A program made the position numbers and the translations under genes. Positions 54,084-61,906 of a stretch of DNA of 64,000 bases are shown here, piece after piece (position 1 is the stretch's first letter; each line of letters starts with the position of its first letter). Source of the DNA: Flavobacterium sp. (GTDB taxonomy: Bacteria; Bacteroidota; Bacteroidia; Flavobacteriales; Flavobacteriaceae); contig NZ_JBCNKR010000006.1 of the NCBI RefSeq assembly GCF_039595935.1, positions 1,488,001 through 1,552,000 on the forward strand, in the 5' to 3' direction. A model generated the notes under the pieces. It saw only the letters and a program-made list of their open reading frames with translations. It searched no databases and was not told where the DNA came from.

Positions 54084-55205
54084 CTATTTATTTATTATTT
54101 TACTTAAATCGAACATTGGAGCATACATCGAAACCATAATCACGCCTACGATAGCTCCAATTACAATAATAATCATAGGTTCGAGAATTACGCCAATCAT
54201 TTTGGTTTGATGGCTTATTTCTTCATTATATTGTTCTGTTAATCGTTCAAACATCGTTTCGAGCTGATTGACTTGTTCTGCAACTTCTACCATCGAAACC
54301 ATTTTGTTTTCGAATACGCTGTGCTTTTTTAAACTTTCATTTAAAGAAGCTCCTCTCGTAATATCTTCTTTAATTTGATGAATAGCAACTTCAATAGGGT
54401 AGAAGCCGATCATTTTTGCAGTTAAGGTCAGCGAATTAATTAAAGTTGTTTTAGACGTAATCAATAAATTCATTGCCTGGCAAAAACGCGAAATGTATAT
54501 TTTACGAATCAGGTTTCCGAAATACGGAATTTTTAAAAGCATTTTTGTGGTAAACGATCTGTAACTATCCTTGTCTTTTAAAAGCATATGAATAGCGGCC
54601 AAAGCCACGATAATCCCAATTACAAAAGAAAATATCAGTCCCGAATGATTGGAAATTTTCAGGATAATCTGAGTGCTTTTTGGCAATTCGCTTCCAAATT
54701 GTTTAAAAACAGAACTAAACATCGGAACTACTTTATTAAGCATAAAATACAAAACCAAAATCGTAACCAGCATTACAATTGTTGGATACGTCATAACCGA
54801 AACAATCTGCCTTTTCATTTGAATTTTTCGGTTAAAATATTTTTGCAGTTCTCCTAAAACTTCTTCCAGTTTTCTGGTTTCCTCACCAATTTGAATACTA
54901 TAATATTCGTATGGCGAAAACTGATTGCTTTCGCGCATCGATTCGTAAATGCTTTTTCCTTCAATTACTTTTTCTTTGATTTGAAGAATCAGCTCTTTTT
55001 CAAATTTATTGGCCGATTGATTGCTTAGGATTTCCAAGGCTTTTTTAAAATCTACTCCGGATCTTAAAAGCATGCCGAGTTCTCTGTAAAAAATCTCCTT
55101 TTTTTTATCGGAGAGTTTTTTAGAAAACTGAAAAGAACCGGTTTCTATCCTGAAATCCTTTTTCTCTGCTTTTGGCGCTTTGTATGTTGATAAATCGAAA
55201 CTCAT
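54084..55205 (-). CDS. GspF/PilC-like platform protein
   Basis: 373 residues. Two copies of the T2SSF domain: first at about 35-155 (FYRELGMLLRSGVDFKKALE, KSIYESMRESNQFSPYEYYS), second at about 235-360 (FCQAMNLLITSKTTLINSL, VSMVEVAEQVNQLETMFERL). Three membrane helices at about 140-160, 190-210 and 340-362. It is the inner-membrane platform of the pseudopilus machine. The ATG overlaps the upstream pseudopilin stop by 4 bases. Confidence 0.9.
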   Translation of the reverse strand: MSFDLSTYKAPKAEKKDFRIETGSFQFSKKLSDKKKEIFYRELGMLLRSGVDFKKALEILSNQSANKFEKELILQIKEKVIEGKSIYESMRESNQFSPYEYYSIQIGEETRKLEEVLGELQKYFNRKIQMKRQIVSVMTYPTIVMLVTILVLYFMLNKVVPMFSSVFKQFGSELPKSTQIILKISNHSGLIFSFVIGIIVALAAIHMLLKDKDSYRSFTTKMLLKIPYFGNLIRKIYISRFCQAMNLLITSKTTLINSLTLTAKMIGFYPIEVAIHQIKEDITRGASLNESLKKHSVFENKMVSMVEVAEQVNQLETMFERLTEQYNEEISHQTKMIGVILEPMIIIVIGAIVGVIMVSMYAPMFDLSKIINK

Positions 55206-55705
55206 TCGCTTTTTATTCTTTGTAATAATTCATTTGGATACACTCTTTTATAAAATCGTAAATCCAGTTCTTTTTCGTTTGCTTCTACGTTTAATTTTAT
55301 TTTTTGAAAAACAAATTGTTCTGTTTTGCTTTTTACCGTATCCAGAATTATACTGTGCATTTTAATATGAAAAGTATCAATAAAAGTCTTGCTGTTTCTT
55401 AAAATATAATCATCAAGAAACTGATAAGAAACCCTTTCGCCTGTGTAGCCGTTAAAATAAATTTCACTTTCAGAAGCCGTCATTTTTTCCTTTTCAAAAA
55501 TATCTTTGTTCAAACTATACGTCAGTCGGTTTAAATCGTTTACCAATTGATTCTGACTTTTAAAATCCAGCATTCGTCCCGTAACAATCGAAAAAATAAC
55601 AAACAAAATTCCCATGATAATAGCTGTAATGGCCATACCAACGACTGCTTCTATAATAGAAAAAGCAGGAACCGATTTTGATTGACTACGGATTACTCTG
55701 AACAT
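55202..55705 (-). CDS. Minor pseudopilin (J/I type)
   Basis: 167 residues. Leader of 14 residues ending VPA, then FSIIEAVVGMAITAIIMGIL: Ala at -1, Glu19 at +5, hydrophobic helix to about residue 38. The remainder is beta-rich without a named domain (RVSYQFLDDYILRNSKTFID). Overlaps the neighbouring pseudopilin gene by 20 bases. GspI/J/H assignment is not possible from sequence alone. Confidence 0.75.
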   Translation of the reverse strand: MFRVIRSQSKSVPAFSIIEAVVGMAITAIIMGILFVIFSIVTGRMLDFKSQNQLVNDLNRLTYSLNKDIFEKEKMTASESEIYFNGYTGERVSYQFLDDYILRNSKTFIDTFHIKMHSIILDTVKSKTEQFVFQKIKLNVEANEKELDLRFYKRVYPNELLQRIKSE

Positions 55706-56030
55706 AGAAACTTTTTTCGAACTTAAACTGCGTGCTGTCTTTATATTGAATGGATATTTTTTTGAGATTTTCGTTTATCGGTTCTTCTTCTATTAAAAGG
55801 TTTTCATCTTCACTTTCATTGGCTATAGAATCACTTTTTAACTGCGATAAATAAAAAAGTTCATTCACCTTATTTTGTGTACTGTAAAATTTAGCCGATG
55901 TTCTTGGCGTATAAACCGAAGCAAAAATCATCACGGCAAAATACAGGCATACCGAAATAATAGTCAAAGCAATAACCGATTCTAACAGCGAATTTGCCGC
56001 CAGATTACAACACTTTTTTAATGACGCCAT
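55686..56030 (-). CDS. Minor pseudopilin (I/H type)
   Basis: 114 residues from the ATG at 56030. From this start the protein begins MASLKKCCNLAANSLLESVI: a short basic leader, Ala12 at -1, Glu17 at +5, then a hydrophobic helix (IALTIISVCLYFAVMIFASV). An upstream ATG at 56102 would place 24 unrelated residues before it and overlap the previous gene by nearly 100 bases. Short globular part (FYLSQLKSDSIANESEDENL). Leader and position mark it as a pseudopilin. Confidence 0.7.
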   Translation of the reverse strand: MASLKKCCNLAANSLLESVIALTIISVCLYFAVMIFASVYTPRTSAKFYSTQNKVNELFYLSQLKSDSIANESEDENLLIEEEPINENLKKISIQYKDSTQFKFEKSFYVQSNP

Positions 56031-57216
56031 ACGTTGTATTTTTAGTGTTGAATAATGGAATTGAAATAAAATAATCCGGACGTTTACCGGTATTGATTTC
56101 AATATTGCTGATTACATTTTCGTATGAGGAACCAGTCGTTTTTAAAAAAAAGCGATTGGTGTAAACAGAGCCGTAAACATTGCTTTTAAGCATTAGTTTT
56201 CCTGTGCAGTATAAATCGCCAAAAAGAAGCCCTTTTTCATCCACTACAATTGTGTTTTTGTCTATTAGATTATTTGGGTTTCCAAATAAAACTACTGCGC
56301 CCGTAATGCGGCATTCTTTTTTTATGTTGATCTTAGCCTCTTCTGTGGTTTCGTTATAAACACAAATTACCGACGGATAGTTTAAAGTTACTTTGTCTTC
56401 GAGTTCAATTCCTTTTGTGGCAAATGCCTGAACAGTTCCTTTAAAACCTTCTTCAAAAGTTATTTTTGGCGCTATTAAAATAACATCTTCTAAAACCATA
56501 TTTTTCTTTACCCGAATAGAATCGTCAGAGCGCAGAATAAAATTTCCTTTAAAAATCATATTACTGATCGTTGACTTTACCGAGATTTCTTTGGTTGGAT
56601 TAAAGAAGGAATTATAAAAAAGAGAATCTTTGGGCTTTTCGACATCAGAAAGTTTTACTTTTTCTGATTGTATTCCTTCAAAAATCTTTTTGAACTCCGA
56701 ATTTATTTCCGGCAGCTGCGGTTCAGAAATTGTCATTTTTCCTTCGTTCGTAAGTTTGTTTACTTCGTTGTTAAGGAACGAAGTTTCGATATAAGGAGTA
56801 GGCAGCTGTTTATCTCCAATTAATTTTACGGTTCCTGAATAATAAAGCGATTTTGTAAAGTTGGTTACATAAACGGCAGTTTTGTTTATGTTGCGTGCAC
56901 CCGCAAAATGAACAGACGAAACCGTATCGTTTGCGATATACGATTTTGCCAGAATTAATGAAAACAAGCCATACGGTTTGGTTTCAAAACTGCCTTCGAT
57001 TCCTGTTTTTTCATCTTTTTCAATTTCTGCCGGGGTTGTTTTATTTCCTAAGGCAAAATTTAAAACAGACTGGTTCTGGATATAAAGTTCTTCCTGCAGG
57101 TTATAATACAAGTTAAGCTGATTGTATAAGTTTGAAAAATACAACAGTGCGCCGCAAATTATAGAAACAATTAAGCATATATAAATGGCATATAGCAAAC
57201 TGTGAGCCTTGACCAT
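56005..57216 (-). CDS. Large GspK-like tip pseudopilin without Glu+5
   Basis: 403 residues. It begins MVKAHSLLYAIYICLIVSII: Ala4 at -1, His5 at +1 and Tyr9 at +5, so it has the leader and helix of a pseudopilin but not the conserved Glu. In type II systems the tip subunit GspK is the large pseudopilin that lacks Glu+5. Residues about 215-365 look like a beta-helix (MIFKGNFILRSDDSIRVKKN, GAVVLFGNPNNLIDKNTIVV, LLFGDLYCTGKLMLKSNVYG). The tip role is inferred. Confidence 0.6.
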   Translation of the reverse strand: MVKAHSLLYAIYICLIVSIICGALLYFSNLYNQLNLYYNLQEELYIQNQSVLNFALGNKTTPAEIEKDEKTGIEGSFETKPYGLFSLILAKSYIANDTVSSVHFAGARNINKTAVYVTNFTKSLYYSGTVKLIGDKQLPTPYIETSFLNNEVNKLTNEGKMTISEPQLPEINSEFKKIFEGIQSEKVKLSDVEKPKDSLFYNSFFNPTKEISVKSTISNMIFKGNFILRSDDSIRVKKNMVLEDVILIAPKITFEEGFKGTVQAFATKGIELEDKVTLNYPSVICVYNETTEEAKINIKKECRITGAVVLFGNPNNLIDKNTIVVDEKGLLFGDLYCTGKLMLKSNVYGSVYTNRFFLKTTGSSYENVISNIEINTGKRPDYFISIPLFNTKNTTYGVIKKVL

Positions 57217-58058
57217 TATTTTGGAGCTTTATCTTTCTTTTTGAAGAGATTTTTAAAGAAGCTTTTTATTTTTGAATCTTTTTTAGGTTCATTTTTTGCT
57301 CGTTCTTTTTCTCTTGCTTTTGCCTGTTTTTTAGCTTCTTTTTCTGCTTTTTGGGCTGCGGCTTTAGCTTCTCTTTCTCTTTTTTCTTTTTCCTTAGCTT
57401 GCGCTTTTTCTTCTTTAGTTTTCGCTTTGTAGCTTTCCAGTTTTAAAGCATCTGAGGTTTCTTCTAATTCTTTTTGAGTTTCTTTAGAATTTTCGAGTTT
57501 GATATTTTCCTGTTTAATTCTGTATTTTTCAGATTTAGAAAGCGTTTCTTTTTTCTTAACAATTACACCGTTTTTATAAGTTGTAACTTCTTTAGTTTCG
57601 GCATTGGTCCATTTTCCGGTTTTTTGGTTAGAAGAATATTTGCCGTTTTCGACTAAAGCGCCAATTTCATTGTATCTAAAATATTTGCCACAGCGAAGCC
57701 CTTTACTGTAATTTGATATGGTAGCCAAAACACCATTTTGGTGCCAGGTTTTCCATTCGCCCACACGCAGACCGTCTTTAAACTCACCTTGTTCTGCCAG
57801 CTGGTTGCTGTGGTACATTTTGGTAAACTTATCATTTAGCAAATCACCGCCAATACCGCCTTGCGCTTCATGGATAAGACCGCCCTTGAACCAGTAGTAC
57901 GTTTTTGAAATTTTAGGAGTAATTTTTTTATCAGTAGTATAAAACTCGTATCTAAAGTCTTTATCAGAAATTCTTTTGATCATATACGGATCTCCAAAAG
58001 AGACCAAAATGAATGCCAAAAAGATAACGAAATAACGTGGTATTGTTAATGTTTTCAA
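57216..58058 (-). CDS. YwqK-type MORN-like repeat protein, first gene of the secretion operon
   Basis: 280 residues from a TTG start at 58058; an in-frame stop lies two codons upstream and no ATG fits. A signal peptide follows (MKTLTIPRYFVIFLAFILVS). Residues about 85-165 carry MORN-like repeats (LAEQGEFKDGLRVGEWKTWH, KGLRCGKYFRYNEIGALVEN). The last 100 residues are a Lys/Glu/Ala-rich coiled coil ending KNLFKKKDKAPK. The stop overlaps the next gene by one base. Despite the family name, no toxin partner is present. Confidence 0.65.
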   Translation of the reverse strand: MKTLTIPRYFVIFLAFILVSFGDPYMIKRISDKDFRYEFYTTDKKITPKISKTYYWFKGGLIHEAQGGIGGDLLNDKFTKMYHSNQLAEQGEFKDGLRVGEWKTWHQNGVLATISNYSKGLRCGKYFRYNEIGALVENGKYSSNQKTGKWTNAETKEVTTYKNGVIVKKKETLSKSEKYRIKQENIKLENSKETQKELEETSDALKLESYKAKTKEEKAQAKEKEKREREAKAAAQKAEKEAKKQAKAREKERAKNEPKKDSKIKSFFKNLFKKKDKAPK

Positions 58059-58485
58059 GGGTTATTTTGATTTATGAATTGTGGGGCAATATACTTTTTT
58101 TATAATAAATTTAGAATTAAAACTATCTATAATTTTAGGTGGTTTTTTATTTGTAAATGAATCGTATAAAATTTAAGTTTAAATATAAATTATTGATTTT
58201 ATTATGCTTTTATATCAAGTTATTTTTGATGAGCAAAAATATTTTATATTTTTTTAATTTAATTACGGGTTTCCTCATTTGTGCTTATTTTTTAAAAAAA
58301 AATATGAGGATTTGTTTTGTTTACTATGATATAAAAATAATTCGTACGTTTGAAAGAGATAATTTTATGCTGAAAAATCAAATTATTATATATACTTTAA
58401 ATTGCTAAAAATTGCCTTAAAATGCATTTTTATTAATTATTGGTTTGGCTAAAAGTTCTTATTTTTATTGACTTTGTAAAGGTTT
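58059..58485. other. AT-rich spacer between secretion operon and Rhs cassette
   Basis: 427 bp, presumably with the promoter of the minus-strand operon. An 83-codon plus-strand frame (58157-58408) is made almost only of AT-rich codons and shows no family features. The Rhs homology begins abruptly at 58486. Confidence 0.5.
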
Positions 58486-58560
58486 AGATTACTATCCTTT
58501 TGGAATGCTCTTACCTAGTCGTCATGGAAGTGCTAGTCCGCATGAATATCGCTATGGGTT
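58486..58560 (+). repeat. 75-bp Rhs core repeat, left copy
   Basis: 74 of 75 bases match the reverse complement of 62898-62972; the only difference is A at 58517. It encodes DYYPFGMLLPSRHGSASPHE and five more residues, the conserved end of the Rhs core. The match stops sharply at both ends. Confidence 0.9.
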
Positions 58561-59551
58561 TAATGGAATGGAGAAAGATAATGAACTCAAAGGTGGTGAA
58601 GGAAATAGTATAAACTATGAAGCTCGCGTTCAAGATACACGTATTGGCAGATTTTTAAGTATTGATCCATTAACTAAGAGCTTCCCTCATTATAGCCCAT
58701 ATCAATTTGCAGGTAATACACCTATTCAAGCTATTGATTTAGATGGTGCGGAAGAGTATCATTATTTAGCTAAATGGGATAAGAAATCAGGAAAAATTTT
58801 ATTTGCAATAGAGAATGAAAAAACTGTATACAGAAAATCATTTTTAGGATATACATGGATTCCAAACGAAGAACACACCGTTGTTTATCAGAGTAGTAGT
58901 GGTGAAAAAACTGAATATGTATTCCCAAAAGAAGGTAAACATATACAATATGGACCAACTTCTATACCTGAGACATTAAATTTGCCTGCAAGTTTAAGAA
59001 AATTTGTTTCTGATTCTAAAAAAATTAGATATCAAAATGAAGATGATGCTGAAGCTGCATTTTCAAAAGATTTTCTAAGTACTAGTAGTGAATATCTCAT
59101 GGCTGCGGCAAATGCAATGATTGTATATGCTGAATATTCCACGCCTGTAGAAAAAACTCCTATTCAAGAAGAAAGTGTAATTGTTACCAGAGTTCAAACA
59201 GAGCACCCTCAAAGTAAAAGAATTTCTGTAAACAAGTCTGGTGATATTCATATTTCAGGAGAAAGTAAGTTATATATAACAATTGATGATGCAAATCATG
59301 TCAATTATTATTATAATAAAAAAGGAGCTTCAGAAGGAGGTGCATCGATTACATCATTTCGAGTAAAAAAGGAAGTTGCAGATGAAATTAGAAGAACGGC
59401 GGTTCCTCAAAAACAAGCTAAGGCATTTCCTGACAGTCCTGAACAGGCAGATATAACTAAATCAAAAAGTGCATATGGTTTGCCTGCTAAGTATATAAAG
59501 AAATTACAAGAAGGTGCCGTTAAAGGAAGTGCAACAGTTACAACACCATAA
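58505..59551 (+). CDS. Orphan Rhs tip (silent toxin cassette)
   Basis: 348 residues from the internal ATG at 58505; the frame is open back to 58472 but has no proper start, and homology to Rhs begins at 58486. Residues 1-80 are the Rhs-associated core end (HEYRYGFNGMEKDNELKGGE, RIGRFLSIDPLTKSFPHYSP, FAGNTPIQAIDLDG). The unique part (about 85-348) has no domain I recognise; its last 110 residues (ITIDDANHVNYYYNKKGASE, VPQKQAKAFPDSPEQADITK) look like a compact domain and are probably the toxin. An immunity-like gene follows after 14 bp. Probably expressed only after recombination onto a complete Rhs gene. Confidence 0.75.
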   Translation: MLLPSRHGSASPHEYRYGFNGMEKDNELKGGEGNSINYEARVQDTRIGRFLSIDPLTKSFPHYSPYQFAGNTPIQAIDLDGAEEYHYLAKWDKKSGKILFAIENEKTVYRKSFLGYTWIPNEEHTVVYQSSSGEKTEYVFPKEGKHIQYGPTSIPETLNLPASLRKFVSDSKKIRYQNEDDAEAAFSKDFLSTSSEYLMAAANAMIVYAEYSTPVEKTPIQEESVIVTRVQTEHPQSKRISVNKSGDIHISGESKLYITIDDANHVNYYYNKKGASEGGASITSFRVKKEVADEIRRTAVPQKQAKAFPDSPEQADITKSKSAYGLPAKYIKKLQEGAVKGSATVTTP

Positions 59552-59565
59552 AAAGATATAACATT

Positions 59566-60033
59566 ATGAGTAATATAATTCAAGAAAATATTAAAAACAG
59601 CTATTTATTTGGCTGTGTAAAATATAAAAATGAGTTTTCGTTTTATTTAATGCCAATAGCATATTGGATATTAAATCATCTTACATATGACCCAGAGTAC
59701 AATCCTGATGATTGGGAATTCGTTTTTAGGGGTAATATATTGAATGTTAATGATAATAATATTGATCCTTTTATAAAATATATTGAAGTTGACAAAATTG
59801 ACATCGATTCGGTGAATATGTCTGATTATAGATTTATGGATATTTTTCTTTTCTTTATTGATTTTGATTCAAAAATATTTATAAGTTATTTTGATGAGAT
59901 TGATATTGAAGAATACCTTCCTGATGATCAATGGATAGGTAAGTTTGAAGATCCTATTAACTATTTGTCAGAAAATTTAATAAAAAAAGTTTTTCCAAAT
60001 TATATTAAAGGCAGTAAACGTTCGATAATTTAA
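59566..60033 (+). CDS. Immunity protein candidate for the orphan Rhs tip
   Basis: 155 residues, strongly acidic (many Asp and Glu; for example YDPEYNPDDWEFVF and DEIDIEEYLPDDQW), no signal peptide or membrane helix, so cytoplasmic. It starts 14 bp after the tip gene, the usual place of an immunity gene. I do not recognise an immunity family. An acidic protein would suit binding to a basic toxin surface; the toxin C-terminus is Lys-rich. This is inference. Confidence 0.6.
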   Translation: MSNIIQENIKNSYLFGCVKYKNEFSFYLMPIAYWILNHLTYDPEYNPDDWEFVFRGNILNVNDNNIDPFIKYIEVDKIDIDSVNMSDYRFMDIFLFFIDFDSKIFISYFDEIDIEEYLPDDQWIGKFEDPINYLSENLIKKVFPNYIKGSKRSII

Positions 60034-60073
60034 TTATACTCTTTCGAACTCGAGCATCTTGTCATATTAAACT

Positions 60074-60108
60074 AAAAACTATAACTTTATTAAAATTTTA
60101 TAGTTTTT
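60074..60108. terminator. Terminator between immunity candidate and recombinase fragment
   Basis: AAAAACTATAA (60074-60084) pairs with TTATAGTTTTT (60098-60108), 13-nt loop, T-rich on both strands. Confidence 0.55.
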
Positions 60109-60336
60109 AATTTAATAACTCTCCTACTTAATATGACTTTCTCAATCTCCTTATCCATATAAGTCTGCGCATAATGTACATAATGATTACAAAAAGTACT
60201 AGCATGACTGTGTCCGCTGATTTTGCGAACTAAATGTTCCGGCATTCCTAAAATTAGTAAAGTAGTAATGGCAGTTCTTCGCATCATATGTGAACTCATT
60301 TTGACGTAAAAACTATTTTTTGAAGTGTCTGTTTTT
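60090..60336 (-). pseudogene. 3' fragment of a tyrosine recombinase
   Basis: The frame from about 60336 reads KTDTSKNSFYVKMSSHMMRR and continues to LGMPEHLVRKISGHSHAST and NHYVHYAQTYMDKEIEKV, collinear with residues 275-340 of the intact recombinase at 60398-61444 but diverged (roughly 85 percent at DNA level). It keeps the HxxR, GHS and Tyr motifs, lacks the N-terminal 270 residues and the catalytic Arg of box I, and has a different C-terminal end. An in-frame stop precedes it. It points towards the orphan tip's immunity gene just as the intact gene points towards the other one. Confidence 0.85.
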
Positions 60337-60397
60337 TATTCTATGGTCAAATCAATTTCAATTCAGCTAAAATTATATTTTTACCAAAAAATAAAAT

Positions 60398-61444
60398 ATG
60401 AAAAAACAGAGTCCAATCATTCCTTTATTCAAACAATTCATAAAAGAAACAGAAACAGGAAAACGACTCAAAAAAAATGGTGAAAAAATAAAACCAGATT
60501 CTATACAAAACTATAAGTATGTATTAAATAATTTAATTCAGTTTTCGAGTGATAATAAATTTGAATTGCGTATTTGTGATGCTTCAAAACTGGATAAAAG
60601 AGAATTAGCTTCTGAGAAAAGTTATTGGAAAAAGTTTTACCAAAAGTTTACGGAATTTTTATACAAAAAAGGCTGTCATGATAACTATGTGGGAGCTAAT
60701 ATTAAAGTAATTCGTGTTTTTTTCAATTATTTAAAAAATGACAAAGACTTAAATACAGGCGATTTTCAACGTTTGTTTTACGTTCGAAAAGAAGAAATTG
60801 AAATATTTGTTCTTTCGCCTGATCAGCTTAAGTTTTTAATTCACGATAAAGATTTTGAGCAAACCCTAATACCCAGTTATAAACGTATAAAAGATATTTT
60901 TGTTTTTGGCTGTTCTACAGGTTTACGCTACTCCGATATCTTTTTATTAACCAATAAAAATTTCGAAAAAATAGATGGAGAATGGTACCTAAAACTAAAA
61001 TCTAAGAAAACCAAAACGTTTAGTTTTATTAAACTTTCTGCGTATGCAGTTATGATTTTTCAACGTTATACTACACCCAATAACAAGTCTACACTTTTTG
61101 GAAATACTAGTTTATTCAATTTCAATAAAAGTTTAAAACATATAGGCGAACTCGCTGGCTTTACAACTCCTATTGAAGTTTCAAGAGAAAAACAAGGCAA
61201 AACTCAAACTATAACTAAAAAAACAGATACTTCAAAAAACCGTTTTTGCGATAAAATGAGTTCCCACATGATGAGACGAACTGCCATTACTACTTTACTC
61301 ATTTTAGGAATGCCGGAACATTTAGTACGCAAAATTAGTGGTCATAGTCATGCCAGTACTTCTTTTAATCGTTATGTGCATTATGCACAAGCCTATATGG
61401 ATAAGGAAATTGAGAAAGTGCATAGTAAATTGGAGAGTTATTAA
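60398..61444 (+). CDS. Tyrosine recombinase/integrase
   Basis: 348 residues, complete. A SAM-like core-binding domain at about 1-135 and a catalytic domain with Arg177 (GCSTGLRYSD), a Lys in the KLKSKKTKTFS region, His290 and Arg293 (SSHMMRR), His316 (SGHSHAS) and the nucleophile Tyr326 (FNRYVHY). It is convergent with the immunity gene of the main Rhs protein and lies inside the segment bounded by the 75-bp repeats. It resembles Bacteroidota phage-type or invertase-type recombinases; a role in switching Rhs tips is inferred. Confidence 0.92.
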   Translation: MKKQSPIIPLFKQFIKETETGKRLKKNGEKIKPDSIQNYKYVLNNLIQFSSDNKFELRICDASKLDKRELASEKSYWKKFYQKFTEFLYKKGCHDNYVGANIKVIRVFFNYLKNDKDLNTGDFQRLFYVRKEEIEIFVLSPDQLKFLIHDKDFEQTLIPSYKRIKDIFVFGCSTGLRYSDIFLLTNKNFEKIDGEWYLKLKSKKTKTFSFIKLSAYAVMIFQRYTTPNNKSTLFGNTSLFNFNKSLKHIGELAGFTTPIEVSREKQGKTQTITKKTDTSKNRFCDKMSSHMMRRTAITTLLILGMPEHLVRKISGHSHASTSFNRYVHYAQAYMDKEIEKVHSKLESY

Positions 61445-61478
61445 AAAAGCGACAACTTTTTAATGTTGTCGCTTTTTT
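61443..61478. terminator. Bidirectional terminator at the recombinase stop
   Basis: AAAAAAGCGACAAC (61443-61456) pairs exactly with GTTGTCGCTTTTTT (61465-61478), 8-nt loop; it overlaps the recombinase stop codon and also faces the immunity gene. Confidence 0.85.
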
Positions 61479-61507
61479 ATTCTATGTTCATGAGCAAGAT
61501 GCTTGTG

Positions 61508-61882
61508 CTAGGGGCGGAATCCCGAATTTAAAATTTCATAATTATCAATTATTTCTTTTTCTAATAATATTTCTGAATTATGAGGATTTTTACTCGATAA
61601 TTTTACAGTATAAAAATGATTAATGCATTTCGCTCCTCCAAATCCATATGTATTTATCTCCGATTGATAAAGTTTTCTATTGTAGTAATATTTGTATTTA
61701 TAATTCTCAACTCTTCTTCCTTCCTCATATTTATAAACCATTCCAATTGTAGTGAACTCATTATTATCAATGTCAATATTATTTTGACAGGTTTGAGTTA
61801 TTGCCAAAATTATTATATAAAAACATATTATGAGTCCAATACTTGTCAAAAACAATTCAATCTTATTTCCTTTTATATTCAT
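61508..61882 (-). CDS. Membrane-anchored immunity protein candidate
   Basis: 124 residues. One N-terminal membrane helix (IELFLTSIGLIICFYIIILA) is followed by an extracytoplasmic beta-rich part (TTIGMVYKYEEGRRVENYKY, YYYNRKLYQSEINTYGFGGA). It starts 24 bp after the Rhs stop, the usual place for the cognate immunity gene. A membrane position would fit a toxin acting on the envelope. No family recognised. Confidence 0.6.
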   Translation of the reverse strand: MNIKGNKIELFLTSIGLIICFYIIILAITQTCQNNIDIDNNEFTTIGMVYKYEEGRRVENYKYKYYYNRKLYQSEINTYGFGGAKCINHFYTVKLSSKNPHNSEILLEKEIIDNYEILNSGFRP

Positions 61883-61906
61883 ATTATTTAAAGTTTTCTT
61901 GCTTAA

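Noticed and set aside
57216..58058. YwqK family taken as an antitoxin
   Set aside because: The protein is exported, MORN-like and heads the secretion operon; no toxin partner is next to it.
58157..58408. 83-codon plus-strand frame
   Set aside because: Composition is almost pure AT-rich codons (Ile, Phe, Lys, Leu) without domain or clear ribosome-binding context; probably chance.
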